Shown here piece by piece: positions 18,821 to 28,156 of a stretch of DNA of 28,685 nucleotides (position 1 is the stretch's first letter; each line of letters starts with the position of its first letter). Origin of the DNA: Chara braunii (taxonomy: Eukaryota > Streptophyta > Charophyceae > Charales > Characeae). Location of the stretch: assembly GCA_003427395.1 (NCBI GenBank), contig BFEA01000004.1, forward strand, positions 4,989,198 to 5,017,882. The letters are read 5' to 3'. Under the pieces are notes generated by a model. It was not told where the DNA came from. It did no database searches and was given only the letters and a program-made list of their open reading frames with translations. The position numbers and the translations under genes were made by a program.

Positions 18821-20514
18821 TCTTGCCCTAACGAAAATAAATACCTATCTCGGTAAAAAGTGTTTTTCCACTTAAGATCACACCAAAGAGGGGGTGAAAA
18901 CCTTTTATAAGGATGTCATTAATGGACTGATATGTGAATGTATATGTTTGAGAAGCTTGTAGACCTCACTAACAAAGTTGATCGAGAAATTGTGCCTCGT
19001 CCCATAGAGAGTGAGATTGACGGTTTCTCGTTCGACATTAGTGCCTATAGGAATACCAACCACCCAATGACGCAAAGTGTCATCCGTTGCATAAAGATAT
19101 GTGCTAGCGACGACGAACGGCACATGCTATTCTATATTTGACATCGAGAGAGAAGTGTCGAGAGTCATGTGAAGCAACCCATTCCCTGTGACGAGGACCT
19201 CCCATTGTCATGTATGCTCGCACCGGTCACCTATCATGTGGAATTAGTTCCAAGGCATAATCATATGCTTCACGAACAACATTTAGCACATTGTTAAGAA
19301 TTCAGTCATGCAATAGGCTAAGGTGTCTCGTTGTGACATCTGTCGTATACGTTGGAGAGGCTCGAAGAGAATGTGCATTGTACTTGAGATGCAAAATGAC
19401 CTCCTCAACACTTTGCACAATCCAGCATTATCGCATGCCACCTTCTTGATGAACCTCATTATGCTTATTGTACAAAGACTTGATCAAGCATGAGAGAGCA
19501 TAGCAAACCAAATGGGTACACAACTACACAAAACACATGAGTATGCCAGACTGTTTGATTGATGGATAATGACTCACCACATCGTCAAAAGTCAGTGATC
19601 CCCCTGAGAAAAAGTGCATGTGTGTGTGTTTCATACGTTTTCATCATAACGACCCTTGTTCCACCCAAACAATGAAGCACAATTGAGACGAGTCAATCTA
19701 AAATAACATGGAGCAAAATACATCCATTATATCATTTTCCTTACTGTGTGTGTATATGTGTGGGTTTCCATGTCCTCCACAATAGCGTTGTGGCATGTTA
19801 GGTTGGAAGTGAACGGTTGCGAAGCCCAAAACAGACCCTTCAGCCAACATGGAACAAACTAAGTAGAGGAGGCATCCAAAAACCCAACTTTCTAGTGCAT
19901 TAAGGTAAATACAAGCGAGGGTTATCGACATGAAGCACACGACACACTTTAGCACACTGATTAATACCTTAGGAAAAAACAAACAAAAAAGGAAAAAAAT
20001 AAATTTTAATGATGATAGATTGTTTCGTTGAACTTGCAAGACTCATCAGGAGGGTGAACCATTGACAGTTTGCAGAATCCTGATACTGATGCATTGAGTC
20101 ATGAACCCTTCATTCGACTGTGAAAGTGGACAGACTGCAGCACGAGCAATAAAGCAATGACGCAGTGAGGCACAAGGCAATGCTGACAACACATCCAAAC
20201 TAGAAGGCAAACAGGTATGCCATATGGAAGGACAAAGCAAGGTAAGTAGATGGCCAATTGGACAACAACACAGTGAAGCACATGGCAGCACTACCAAAAC
20301 AACCATACTACACAACACACAAAGGCGTTGCATTGGAACAACAACACACGCGGATGGGCAACAAGGCAACAGTGCAGCGAAGCACAAACTATATGGTGAA
20401 CAAAAGTTGTAAGGAAAGACATGAGAAGCACGAAGGATGAGCAGCAAGGCAACGAAAAAATGCAAACACGCCACTCCACATACCCAACATGAACCAAGGC
20501 AACGAACAAATCCC
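18821..20514. other. Unassigned stretch between copies A and B
   Basis: Similarity between copies A and B stops near 18820. A 72-codon minus-strand frame (18905-19123) is open but matches nothing I know. From about 20150 to 20400 a degenerate ~105-bp tandem pattern recurs (CAGTGAGGCACAAGGCA, CAGTGAAGCACATGGCA, CAGCGAAGCACA), which explains long minus-strand Cys-rich frames there as repeat shadows. Confidence 0.4.
20023..20049 (-). ncRNA. Hammerhead-like core, weak candidate
   Basis: On the minus strand CTGATGAGTC is followed after 12 bases by ACGAAAC, the invariant core words of a hammerhead ribozyme. The intervening stem II is poor (an outer pair plus a bulged TTG/CAA), and neither stem I nor stem III with a cleavage triplet closes convincingly. 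It may be a decayed copy of the motif at 28241. Confidence 0.25.
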
Positions 20515-20806
20515 TTTCTTTAGGATACCCCTTTGATTTACTCTTGCAGCCCCCCTTTTACTATGCCTCTCACGTACAAGGCTGGTCACGTTGGTTGTGG
20601 TTAAACCACTAGTACTTGGCCCAACTACCGATTGAGTCCAAGGCTGCTAGTGAGGCATCGCATGTGAAGGCTGCGACAACATATTGGGCAAGTAATTAGG
20701 AGGTGGGAGGGATGAGTACAAAACAAAAGGTCGCAATTTTCGCAGCAGAGGTTGGCAGCGACCATCCCTTCGTAGTGGTCGGAGCACAGACTATATTGTG
20801 AGCATG

Positions 20807-21385
20807 CTAAGTTGCTAACCAAACTACAGCTACGTGCTGACAGAATGGGATGGCACAACCCTTGTCCTCGTGAAAGCCCTCTTCACTCTCTGTGGTAGGT
20901 TCCGTCCGATGAACACAAGGAGGGGACGCTGTCTGGCCTTGCACAGCGGAAGGAGGTTTAGGTGGACTGCTGTCCAGAGGCCGCAGAACTTGCGAGTGCA
21001 TTGAGACATACTGCTGCTCCTGTTCGCCGAGCCAAACCGAGTGACATTCTACCTCCTCCCATTGTGTGCACCCTACCGCCATTGTCCCATACGGTCCATG
21101 AATTACCTATAAAGGTAACACAGCACTGAAATGACGTCGTGAACGATGTAGGATGTACACACGAACATTTGGAATTTTGGATCCATGCCTGACATGTGAT
21201 TCTGTGGAGCAGGCTGGAGTTGTAGTCGTCTGCCCATAAATGCCATAGACAGTACTTCGATGTTCACGCCAGAATACAGCACTGCAGTCCTCTGGGCAGA
21301 GATCACGATGCTCTTCTTCTATCCAACGAACAATGTCTGCAAAATCAGAACAGTATACGGATTTATTGGATCCTTCCCCCCCCAA
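20807..21385 (-). pseudogene. Unrecognised minus-strand coding remnant, copy B
   Basis: Two minus-strand frames overlap here (21385-21107 and 21306-21103), followed by one at 21082-20807. In the second frame VNIEVLSMAFMGRRLQLQPA (21264-21205) is matched in copy A by VNVEVLSMAFIERRLQLQSA (near 11010), a level of conservation suggesting former coding function. The 21082 frame (MAVGCTQWEEVECHSVWLGE) has an ATG and ordinary composition but no family I recognise. Confidence 0.3.
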
Positions 21386-22053
21386 CCCGCTATCACTTGT
21401 GGAGGTGGAACAACCATAAGATGGTTTTGGCTCCCAGCAGCGGGTTACTCAGGGTAGGCAGAGTAGGAGTGGTAGTGACGGGTCTCTGGGCGAGGGATGG
21501 CCCCCGCTGGTTCCCCCCCAGTGGTAAACTCCTTTGCCAGGGATGAAGGGATGCTAGACCCAGTTTTCAGCCGCTGGCCTGTGGCCAAGCCCTGTCCAGT
21601 CAATGCCCTGTCGCTCAGGGTAGATAAATGCTGGCAAAAAAAGATGACGGTGCAAAAACGAACCACAGAAAAAAAGAGGACAGTGCAGAGGATAGGAGTG
21701 TTTTTTGGTGCGGGCAGGGAGACGGAAGGAGCCCCCACTGGTGGCCCCCCCCCAGTGGCTTCGACCGGTATCCGGGCCAAGCCAAGGGTTGGAAAGGTGG
21801 ACGGGCTGCTAGCTTTCTGAGTAGTACACTCCTGTTTTTTGGTTCAGCGAGGCATAGGACGCTGGCCCCGGTTTCCAGCACGGTTGGTTTTCTCTGTTTA
21901 CTTCCTGCTCATGTTTTCCCTCAAATTTCTATGTATTTCATAAGGGACACCGAGCTCAGTTCTCAGCACGTGCTGCTCCCACGAATAGATTGGAGCTTGC
22001 GTACACACACACACACACACACACACANAAAAAAAAAAAAAAAAAAAAAAAAA
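21358..22053 (+). mobile_element. ~0.7-kb retroposon with (CA)n-poly(A) end and 6-bp target duplication
   Basis: AGTATA at 21352-21357 is repeated at 22054-22059, right after a poly(A) run. Copy A has one AGTATA (11110-11115) running directly into GAGTTGCAATTG, the empty site. The insert ends (CA)n then A(25+), the mark of LINE-mediated retroposition. Its body is GC-rich with two related segments (CCCCCGCTGG..CCCCAGTGG near 21500 and CCCCCACTGG..CCCCAGTGG near 21730). No clear tRNA-type A and B boxes were seen, so whether it is a SINE, a truncated LINE tail or a processed transcript is open. Confidence 0.7.
22028..22028. other. Single undetermined base at (CA)n/poly(A) junction
   Basis: The only N in the window, placed between the CA repeat and the A run. 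The true lengths of both repeats are uncertain here. Confidence 0.95.
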
Positions 22054-22450
22054 AGTATAAGAGTTGCAATTGTAGGCGAGGAGGAGACGTACATTGATGG
22101 AATAGTACGCACGGCCGCCTCAGTGTAGCACTATGAGACCATCTGATCCTGCAGATTGTGGGGTAGGGGGGGGGGGGTTACATTTAACTCTGCAGCTTGC
22201 ACGGCAGGCAAAGATTCATTATGGTCTTGACTGTTTCTGTCAGGTTCCTCCGGCTGTATTAATTCCATTGGCTCTCGCATGCGCTCCGAAGAGACATCAT
22301 CTTCAGTCGGGGGCTCCATCAAGTCATCATGAGGTGGATCACTGTTAATTGGGATAAGGGAGCAAGCAGCGCAGGGTGGATGAGAAATGGGTGGGGTCAA
22401 ATGCATGAAGTGGAAGCTGGTCAGCCGCACTTGTGCTCAGAGTGGCTGTT

Positions 22451-23264
22451 GGGTAGCGACCGAAAATTGGTGTACGGAATTAGGCTCATGGACGATGTCT
22501 CCCTGTTCTTGGTTTACCAGCACGGGAAGCCGCACTCAATTGGGAAAGTGAACAGGATTCGAAAAAAGTTTGAAAGATGCTATCCAAAAGCACTGTCACT
22601 GAAACGAACCGACGAGAGGACCGGGACCTGGGACTTCCTCGGCTGCAAAATGGAAGTCAGGTCACGTTTTCCATACCTGGGCAGTATACAACGGACAAAG
22701 AATAAAGGGACCATATGGTCCACCCACGACATCCTTTTCAGGACGGGGCAGGATTTTCACTCATGGTCGAGTCGGAAGCAGAAATTGGCCTCGATCACAG
22801 GGTGGCTGCATCGAATCGACAAAAACACCTCGGTACGGACAAGCATCCCGAAACAGGTTCTGACCCTGAGACTGGAGTACCGGGCAAAAAGATTTTCGGA
22901 CACCTTTTTTGGGACAGCGCACCGAAATTTTGCTCGGATGCGGGATGAGATGTGGCAGTTCACAGCGGAGTTACTAGAGGTTAGATAGGTATCTAGACTA
23001 TTAATAGCATTTCTTTTGCTGTTCTCGTCCTCTTTTCACGGCATGGCGACGGGGGTTACCCCGGAATGGGTTGGAGGAATGTGGTGCATAGTCTGGGGAA
23101 GAAGCCGAGGCAGGGAGATTGTAGTGATTCTCGAGTCTGTTTCTGCGGAACTCTGGGGTCTTTGCTACTGTTCTCAATACATGTTGTGTCGAGTTACATT
23201 TGGACTACGATCATTGGTCGTGTGTGTATCGATCTCTGATTGCTTGTGTATGTTATCTCACCCC
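22451..23264 (+). mobile_element. 5'-truncated Penelope-like fragment with 8-bp target duplication
   Basis: TGGCTGTT at 22443-22450 recurs at 23265-23272, bounding an 814-bp insert absent from copy A. The insert begins inside the RT, just before motif C, and continues through the C-terminus into about 275 bp of 3' non-coding sequence. 5' truncation with a variable target duplication is what target-primed insertion produces. It belongs to a different subfamily from the element at 11831-17247: clear protein similarity, little DNA similarity. Confidence 0.8.
22452..22988 (+). pseudogene. C-terminal reverse transcriptase fragment, second Penelope-like copy
   Basis: An uninterrupted frame of about 178 codons ending at TAG (22986-22988). 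It carries RLMDDV (motif C, 22482-22499), KRTDERTGTWDFLGCKM (compare KRTDDGSRTFEFLGCEV in the large element), then FPYLGSIQ, DFHSWSSRKQK, WLHRIDKNTSVR and VLTLRLE. The upstream part of the open frame (22329-22451) is repeat DNA, not RT. No start of its own and no motifs A or B, so it is non-functional, yet without stops, so relatively young. Confidence 0.85.
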
Positions 23265-23454
23265 TGGCTGTTCGTTGTGCAAATGCTGCACCGGTGGCAG
23301 CACCCTATGTCTGGTGCACATGCAGGTCTGCAGTGCTAAGAAATCATCGCCACATTGTGGGCATCAGACTCGATATGTACTATTTGTGGCTAGTGCATAT
23401 TGAGAGCGACGATGCCGTTCCGTATGATTGAGAGCATAGCGTCAGAGAAGATCT

Positions 23455-24300
23455 CTAACCCCTGGATAGGGCGCGGTGATCATGCTGTCGAAGGACAGAT
23501 GAGGCCGCTGTCTTGGAGATGGCGGTGAAGAAGCAGAACGTCTTTGCCAAAGAGACATCTGTGATGGCCGGCCTGACCGTGGATGCCTCCTCCAATGGGC
23601 CTTTTGTGCGGCTGATCTGACCATGAATGTGTGATGATGAGGTTGATAACAAAGGGGAGGCGTGCAAGGTGGAGGATGAGCAGGAGGAGGAGGAGCAAGA
23701 GGCAGGAGAGGAGGACAACGGGGACAAAGAGGCAGATGACTGGTGATGGTGATGGTGATGGTGGTGGTGATGATGGTGGTTGGTGGTGCCAGTGATGGCA
23801 GTGGTCGTGGTGGTGGTAGTGGTTTAGGGGGGGGATGATGGCGGAGGAGGAGGTGTTGGTGTTGGTGCTGGTGGTGGTCGCGGCGGCGGCCGTGGCGGTG
23901 CAGAAAATACATTTTCTGCAGCAATCATTGCACTGGTAGGATGCAGGCCTTCATCTCCCGCAGCCACTTTGACAGCGTCTATATTGTTTGTTGAGGCTAG
24001 CCTGGTCTCCAGTTGAGTTGGCATATCCACATTACCATCTGCCATTTCAGTAGGGAAAACAGGAGAGGGTGGGCCCGCTGCATTTGACTGTGTGTGGAGG
24101 GCTGATGCTGCATGCGGTCGAAATTCATGTTCGCGAGTGGGTGGTGGCCTATTGTGTGAGGTTGTGTGGAGGACCTGTGCGCAGAACTAGCATTTGGCAG
24201 TGGGTGAGCAATGGCCCAGCGCACCATGCAGCGAAACCAATTTGAGAGCCGTGTGACATGAGTGGTGGGTAGGGTAGCCGTCCCTGCCGGGCACGCACAT
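23455..24300 (-). pseudogene. Remnant of an unrecognised minus-strand gene, copy B
   Basis: Minus-strand pieces in order: PLPNASSAHRSSTQPHTIG (near 24210-24150), conserved in copy A as PLPNVNSQYRQHQPFTQPH; NNIDAVKVAAGDEG..AAENVFSAPP (near 23990-23900); a Pro-rich tract; VRPAITDVSLAKTF (near 23580); QGLEIFSDAMLS. Adjacent to it CPQCGDDFLSTADLHVH (near 23365-23315) resembles half of a C2H2 finger. Conservation is uneven and frames shift, so both copies are dead or the pieces are exons. The family is not recognised. Confidence 0.35.
23690..23830. repeat. GTGATG/GTGGTG-rich low-complexity tract
   Basis: Irregular repeats of GGTGATGGTGAT and GTGGTGGTGG, producing His/Pro/Thr-rich shadow frames on the minus strand. 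Confidence 0.8.
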
Positions 24301-24560
24301 ATGCAGTCCAGCCTCTGGTTAGGACACTGGGAGGATGGCCCCTAACAAGCATATATACATCATGCCACGGAAGTCACTGCAGCTTTGAAGTCAGCAGTAT
24401 TGTTATATATACGTTGGAACCTCGTTAACTGTCCCATAAGCGCACACCTGCCGGCTGATGAGCTGGGGCATTGGAGGAAGCACTGGGAATGTCCAAGCCT
24501 CAGCCTTGTCAAGCACACCAATGCGAAGTGAGCCGTCTGATCGAACCAGGATTCTTGCGA

Positions 24561-25628
24561 TCAAGCATGCTCATGTGCCCATGCATTTGTGCTCGAAATG
24601 ACTTGGAAAACAAAAACAAAAACAAAACATCAAATATCAGAAAAGAGTAAAAACAAAAGACAGAAGGAAACTCGCAAAGTTTTCATTCGGGGCCTGTTTT
24701 TCGCAAACCTTGTGCTGCCCTCTCGTCTGTACGTTGGTTTGACAGCTGGCCGGGTACCGGTACCTGACTCCTTTTTTTCCAAGGCTGGTACCAGTGAGTT
24801 ACAGACTCAGACAATTGTTTTCCTTTGTTCATACCAATGAAGGCTCGCGCCATCGCTGAATCCGACTGATCTTCTATTTCCCACTGCGGATCCGGGAAAC
24901 CCAGAGGCAGATTCATACAAAGCCAAAAAAGAACCCAGGTGGTGGGTGTAGGGATGGAACCTGTCCTTTGCCCATCCGTTTCTTCAACTCCTTCCACTAC
25001 TCCATCTCCTTTGCCTCCTTTCTCCATAATCTTTTTCTAGATACCACAGGGAGGTGAAAATCGCCGCTGGGCGTTTTTTTCTGACCCAGAAAAGGCGAGC
25101 CAGAGCAGGGAGACAGGTTCCTTGACAGGGCGTTCATGATGATCAACAGAAAAAGCGAGCGCGGTTCTTTGGCAGCACTGCTGACATGCACAAAGCCAAA
25201 GAAATGTCTGTGCATCTGCGCAGTAGTTGCGAAAGACAAAGTTAGGTGGAAAACACAGACAGAAGGAGAAGAAAAGGGGACGGCGTACACAACGGACTTC
25301 GACCGGAAACACTGATGCCCACAGCCAGCCAAAGAAATGTCATGTATTTACACAGCAGGAGAGGAACAGGTACAAGGAAGAGGCACACGAAAAAAAAAAA
25401 AAAAAAAAAAAAAAAAGAAGAAGAAGAAGAAGAAGAAGAAGAAAGAAAAAGAAAGTGAAAAAAAAATCACCATGGTAAATATGATGGTTTGGTAAAAGGT
25501 CAAAATTGCACGACAACGATCCAGCTGGAAGCCGGAACGAGCGCTGTCACAAACAAAACCGGACTCGGAACTGTGGCTAAGTAAGATACACAGACTTTCG
25601 GATAGATAGCGGGGTGGAGTATGTGTGC
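24561..25628. other. Unassigned stretch downstream of NHP2
   Basis: Contains a 114-codon minus-strand frame with its own ATG (25027-24683, MEKGGKGDGVVEGVEETDG) that I do not recognise, two ~40-bp related segments around CCAAAGAAATGTC (25194 and 25332), and an A run followed by a GAA repeat. No supported gene. Confidence 0.4.
25390..25445. repeat. Poly(A)-(GAA)n tract
   Basis: About 26 A followed by about nine GAA units. On the NHP2 strand it reads TTC then poly-T, so it is not a poly(A) tail of an NHP2 retrocopy. Confidence 0.9.
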
Positions 25629-26084
25629 CTAGTAAATGACAGCCAGGCCCTTGACCTCTTCGACAAGCTCCTTGTATTCACTCTGCAGCTTTGCTGCATC
25701 TTCTTCGCTAACTTCTGCCTTCCCGCCTGACGGCATGACAAGAACACAGCACGTAGGCCGCTTGCTCTGCCCTGCTGCGCCGAGGTCCTCTTTCGAAGGG
25801 ACGAAAACGTACGGAATATCCGATTCTTCGCAAAGAACAGGAAGATGCGATATCACATCGATAGGCGAGATGTTGCCAGCAACGATACAAACTCCTTTCG
25901 CTCCTTTCCGGAGAGCCTTGACGACTTCCTTCACTCCTCGTTTCAGTTGCTTGCTCTTCGACGCGCGTTTCACCAGCTTCAGCGCCTTCTTCGTGAGCTT
26001 CTTCCCTGCCAGCGGCTTTGCGATGGGCGATATCGACTGCCATTTCAGCTTCTCCTTTCTCTCTGTCTCTGAATCGCTCCCCAT
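25629..26084 (-). CDS. NHP2: H/ACA ribonucleoprotein subunit 2 (NHP2), L7Ae family
   Basis: Core protein of nucleolar H/ACA snoRNPs, which direct pseudouridylation of rRNA and snRNA and rRNA processing. 151 residues from ATG (26084) to TAG (25631-25629), close to plant (about 155) and human (153) lengths. The L7Ae/L30e RNA-binding fold covers residues ~40-120, with the family signatures LKRGVKEVVKALRKG (48-61), VAGNISPIDVISHLPVLCEE (68-87), PYVFVPSKEDLG (91-102) and KRPTCCVLVM (108-117). PIAKPLAGKKLTKKALKLVK (20-39) is the usual NHP2 N-terminus. The frame stays open upstream to 26159 but without ATG; the MGSDSE start resembles plant NHP2. The gene is intronless here, with no poly(A) tail or target duplication marking a retrocopy. 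It is the only clearly functional protein gene in the window. Confidence 0.93.
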   Translation of the reverse strand: MGSDSETERKEKLKWQSISPIAKPLAGKKLTKKALKLVKRASKSKQLKRGVKEVVKALRKGAKGVCIVAGNISPIDVISHLPVLCEESDIPYVFVPSKEDLGAAGQSKRPTCCVLVMPSGGKAEVSEEDAAKLQSEYKELVEEVKGLAVIY

Positions 26085-26607
26085 CTGAATCTGATACGAA
26101 CTTCTTCCGTGCAACACTAACGAACGTAGTGACACAGGCAGGCGCACTCGGTTGCTCAAGTCTTCCTCCCTGTCCTCTCGTCCTTTTGTGACTATGACCT
26201 CTCTTTACTAGATAGAGACAAACGAACCAGTCCACCTAACCTCCCAGCAACAAACAGCTAAACCATTCCGATGCCAGGCACTTCTAACAACCTCTGGTGC
26301 AAGACTAACCGAACAGCTAGCTCCCCCCACCCCCTTCTTGTCATGAACTTGAAAACTTTCGCAGGACTACACAATCAAAATTTCCTGCACTCTTTCCACC
26401 ACCCACCAAATCATGCTTGGCATATAAATCTCATAATAAAGAAAAAGTGGGATCCCAACCTCCTTGTTCACAAAGTGTTACGCCTGTCTCCGATTAACCA
26501 TTTCAGACCGCACTGATCCGCACTGATCACTTTCCTGCAGTACACAAGATGCCACCTGCACACACAGACACACACATCCATCCTCGTTAAAAGCAACACA
26601 AGCATGG

Positions 26608-26608
<1 letters not shown>

Positions 26609-26656
<48 letters not shown>
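26609..26656. repeat. (CA)n microsatellite
   Basis: About 24 CA units. Confidence 0.95.
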
Positions 26657-26659
<3 letters not shown>

Positions 26660-26735
26660 ACACTACACAGAGGCAGGCATGTGCACCCACATTAACACAC
26701 GTTGATCCCGGTTAAAAGCAAATACAAGAGAGTGT

Positions 26736-26807
<72 letters not shown>
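26736..26807. repeat. (CA)n microsatellite
   Basis: About 35 CA units, second member of the local duplication. Confidence 0.95.
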
Positions 26808-26811
<4 letters not shown>

Positions 26812-27128
26812 TCACACACATAGATCATGGTCTGTAATCAACCACGCTCATAACACAGACAGGCCAGGTAGCATCTCAGTTGCCAGCGAGGACGACGGGT
26901 GCATCACAGGGGGATAAATTCCGGATTCCATCCTTGGCCGCAAAGCGAATGTCCTATTCGTTGTGGCGCACACACACAACGTCTAGAGGTCGGGGAGCTC
27001 TACAGACACATGGATACATAAACCATTCCATCGCCACAGTTACCTCACGGCAGAGACGATTAACATCGCCGTCGTTCACGTCTTCTCACAGAAGAAGCCA
27101 CTGGGATGCTGGCTAACACAGTTCCTGT

Positions 27129-27142
27129 TTTAGGGTTTAGGG
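27129..27142. promoter_or_regulatory. Double telobox (TTTAGGG)2
   Basis: TTTAGGGTTTAGGG contains the plant telobox (AAACCCTAA on the minus strand). Teloboxes are enriched in plant promoters of ribosome-biogenesis genes. This one is about 1.05 kb upstream of the NHP2 ATG, which is far, so a promoter role is only possible. Confidence 0.35.
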
Positions 27143-27493
27143 TATCAGAGTGTGCAGGCAAGAGGAGGAGGAAGGAAACAAAATGTATGACAACAAACGA
27201 TCAAAACATAATAAACTACTACAAAAATAAAATCAAACCGAACAGTGATGGCCTAATGCTGTTTCCGTCATACAGTTTCAGGTAGCCTGGAAGCACAAAT
27301 CCAAAACCCACCAACGGGCCCTTTCTCAGTTGCTGTATTTGGCACAACTTTCAGCCCAGATACGGCGATAATTACCGGGCGTTCTATTCGGGTGAAGACG
27401 GTAGTCAACCTTACCCACCCATCTAATCTACCTTATCCTCCTTGCATCTGATGCTCATGACTCTCAACCATAGCCATAGCCACCTGAGCCCAT

Positions 27494-27757
27494 GTCGGGA
27501 TCCTTATCCTCCTCTAGGTCGGGATCCTTATCCTCCTCTATGTCGGGATCCTTATCCTCCTCTAGGTCGGGATCCTTATCCTCCTCTAGGTCGGGATCCT
27601 TATCCTCCTCTAGGTCGGGATCCTTATTCTCCTCTACGTCGGGATCCTTGTCCTTCTCTATGTTGAGATCCTTGTCCTTCTCTATGTCGGGATCCTTGTC
27701 GTCCTCTATGTCGGGACCCTTATCCTCCTCGATGTCTGGATTCTTGTCCGCCAAGGG
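27494..27757. repeat. 24-bp minisatellite, 11 units
   Basis: Eleven units of GTCGGGATCCTTATCCTCCTC plus three bases, diverging towards the right. Because 24 is a multiple of three, several frames stay open: on the minus strand LEEDKDPD repeats (27754-27464), on the plus strand SGSLSSSR repeats. The minus reading has no ATG at its start and an in-frame TAG four codons upstream, so it could at most be an internal or 3' exon. Unit differences keep an aliphatic residue (L, I or V) followed by acidic residues in the minus frame. Confidence 0.85.
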
Positions 27758-28131
27758 AAGATTCTACCTAACCAACCCCACCAATATTCGTTGACGTTGA
27801 AGACAATACCCAAGCTCTATCCTCTTGTTTTTTTCTACTCCTCTTTGGATAAGCCACATACCAGAACAACAAAGAACAATCGGACACACAACCCTTAAAC
27901 CCTAACCTAAAAAAACCCTTTTTCAGGGGTAAAACTCACTTTCAGCATGCTAATGAAAGAAAAAAATAATAAAAATTCACGATGTGGTAGGCTTCAACGC
28001 CCCGACAACTACATACAGCTGGCATGTACACCAAGGAAACCCTTCCCCGTGATCAACGCCCAAGGACCTTCATCCAACAAAAAAAAACTGAGGCGAGATC
28101 CTTCCCCGCTATATATCATCAAACAGAGGAT
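27758..28131. other. Intergenic stretch with telobox
   Basis: Contains AAACCCTAA at 27897-27905 and otherwise unassigned sequence. No gene is supported. Confidence 0.4.
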
Positions 28132-28156
28132 CTGCCTACGGTAAACCGTAGGGGCA
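28132..28156. repeat. Hairpin shared with the foldback centre
   Basis: CTGCCTACGGT-AA-ACCGTAGG-G-GCAG is an 11-bp stem with one bulged G. It is followed by GA-rich sequence and AGAAGAGGACAACAA, as at 485-530. Confidence 0.6.

Larger units (their letters stand above)
20515..24560 (-). repeat. Copy B of the large repeat family, interrupted twice
   Basis: Direct-orientation relative of copy A. It starts with a short match to the 0.65-kb duplication (20515-20625) and follows copy A with two additions: a poly(A)-tailed retroposon (21358-22053) and a 5'-truncated Penelope-like fragment (22451-23264). It is more GC-rich than copy A and retains longer minus-strand frames. Similarity ends near GATTCTTGC at 24551-24559 (18814-18822 in copy A). 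Confidence 0.65.
26085..27493. other. NHP2 upstream region with CA microsatellites
   Basis: No TATA box is evident just upstream of NHP2 on the minus strand. Two (CA)n tracts (about 26609-26656 and 26736-26807) each follow GTTAAAAGCAA, so the microsatellite neighbourhood is locally duplicated. No further gene can be supported. Confidence 0.5.

Noticed and set aside
20046-20474. 142-codon Cys/Leu-rich minus-strand frame
   Set aside because: Underlain by a degenerate ~105-bp tandem repeat with open frames in several phases; the appearance of membrane segments is a by-product.
21628-22128. 166-codon plus-strand frame
   Set aside because: Runs through (CA)n, the undetermined base and poly(A), and across the retroposon's target duplication.
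25629-26084. NHP2 as a processed retrocopy
   Set aside because: The frame is intact and intronless, but the A-rich tract downstream has the wrong strand for a poly(A) tail and no flanking duplication was seen.
25629-26159. Longer NHP2 with 25 extra N-terminal residues
   Set aside because: The extension has no ATG; the internal ATG at 26084 gives the usual family length and a plant-like N-terminus.
25708-26235. 175-codon minus-strand frame overlapping NHP2
   Set aside because: Out-of-phase shadow of the NHP2 frame and its leader.
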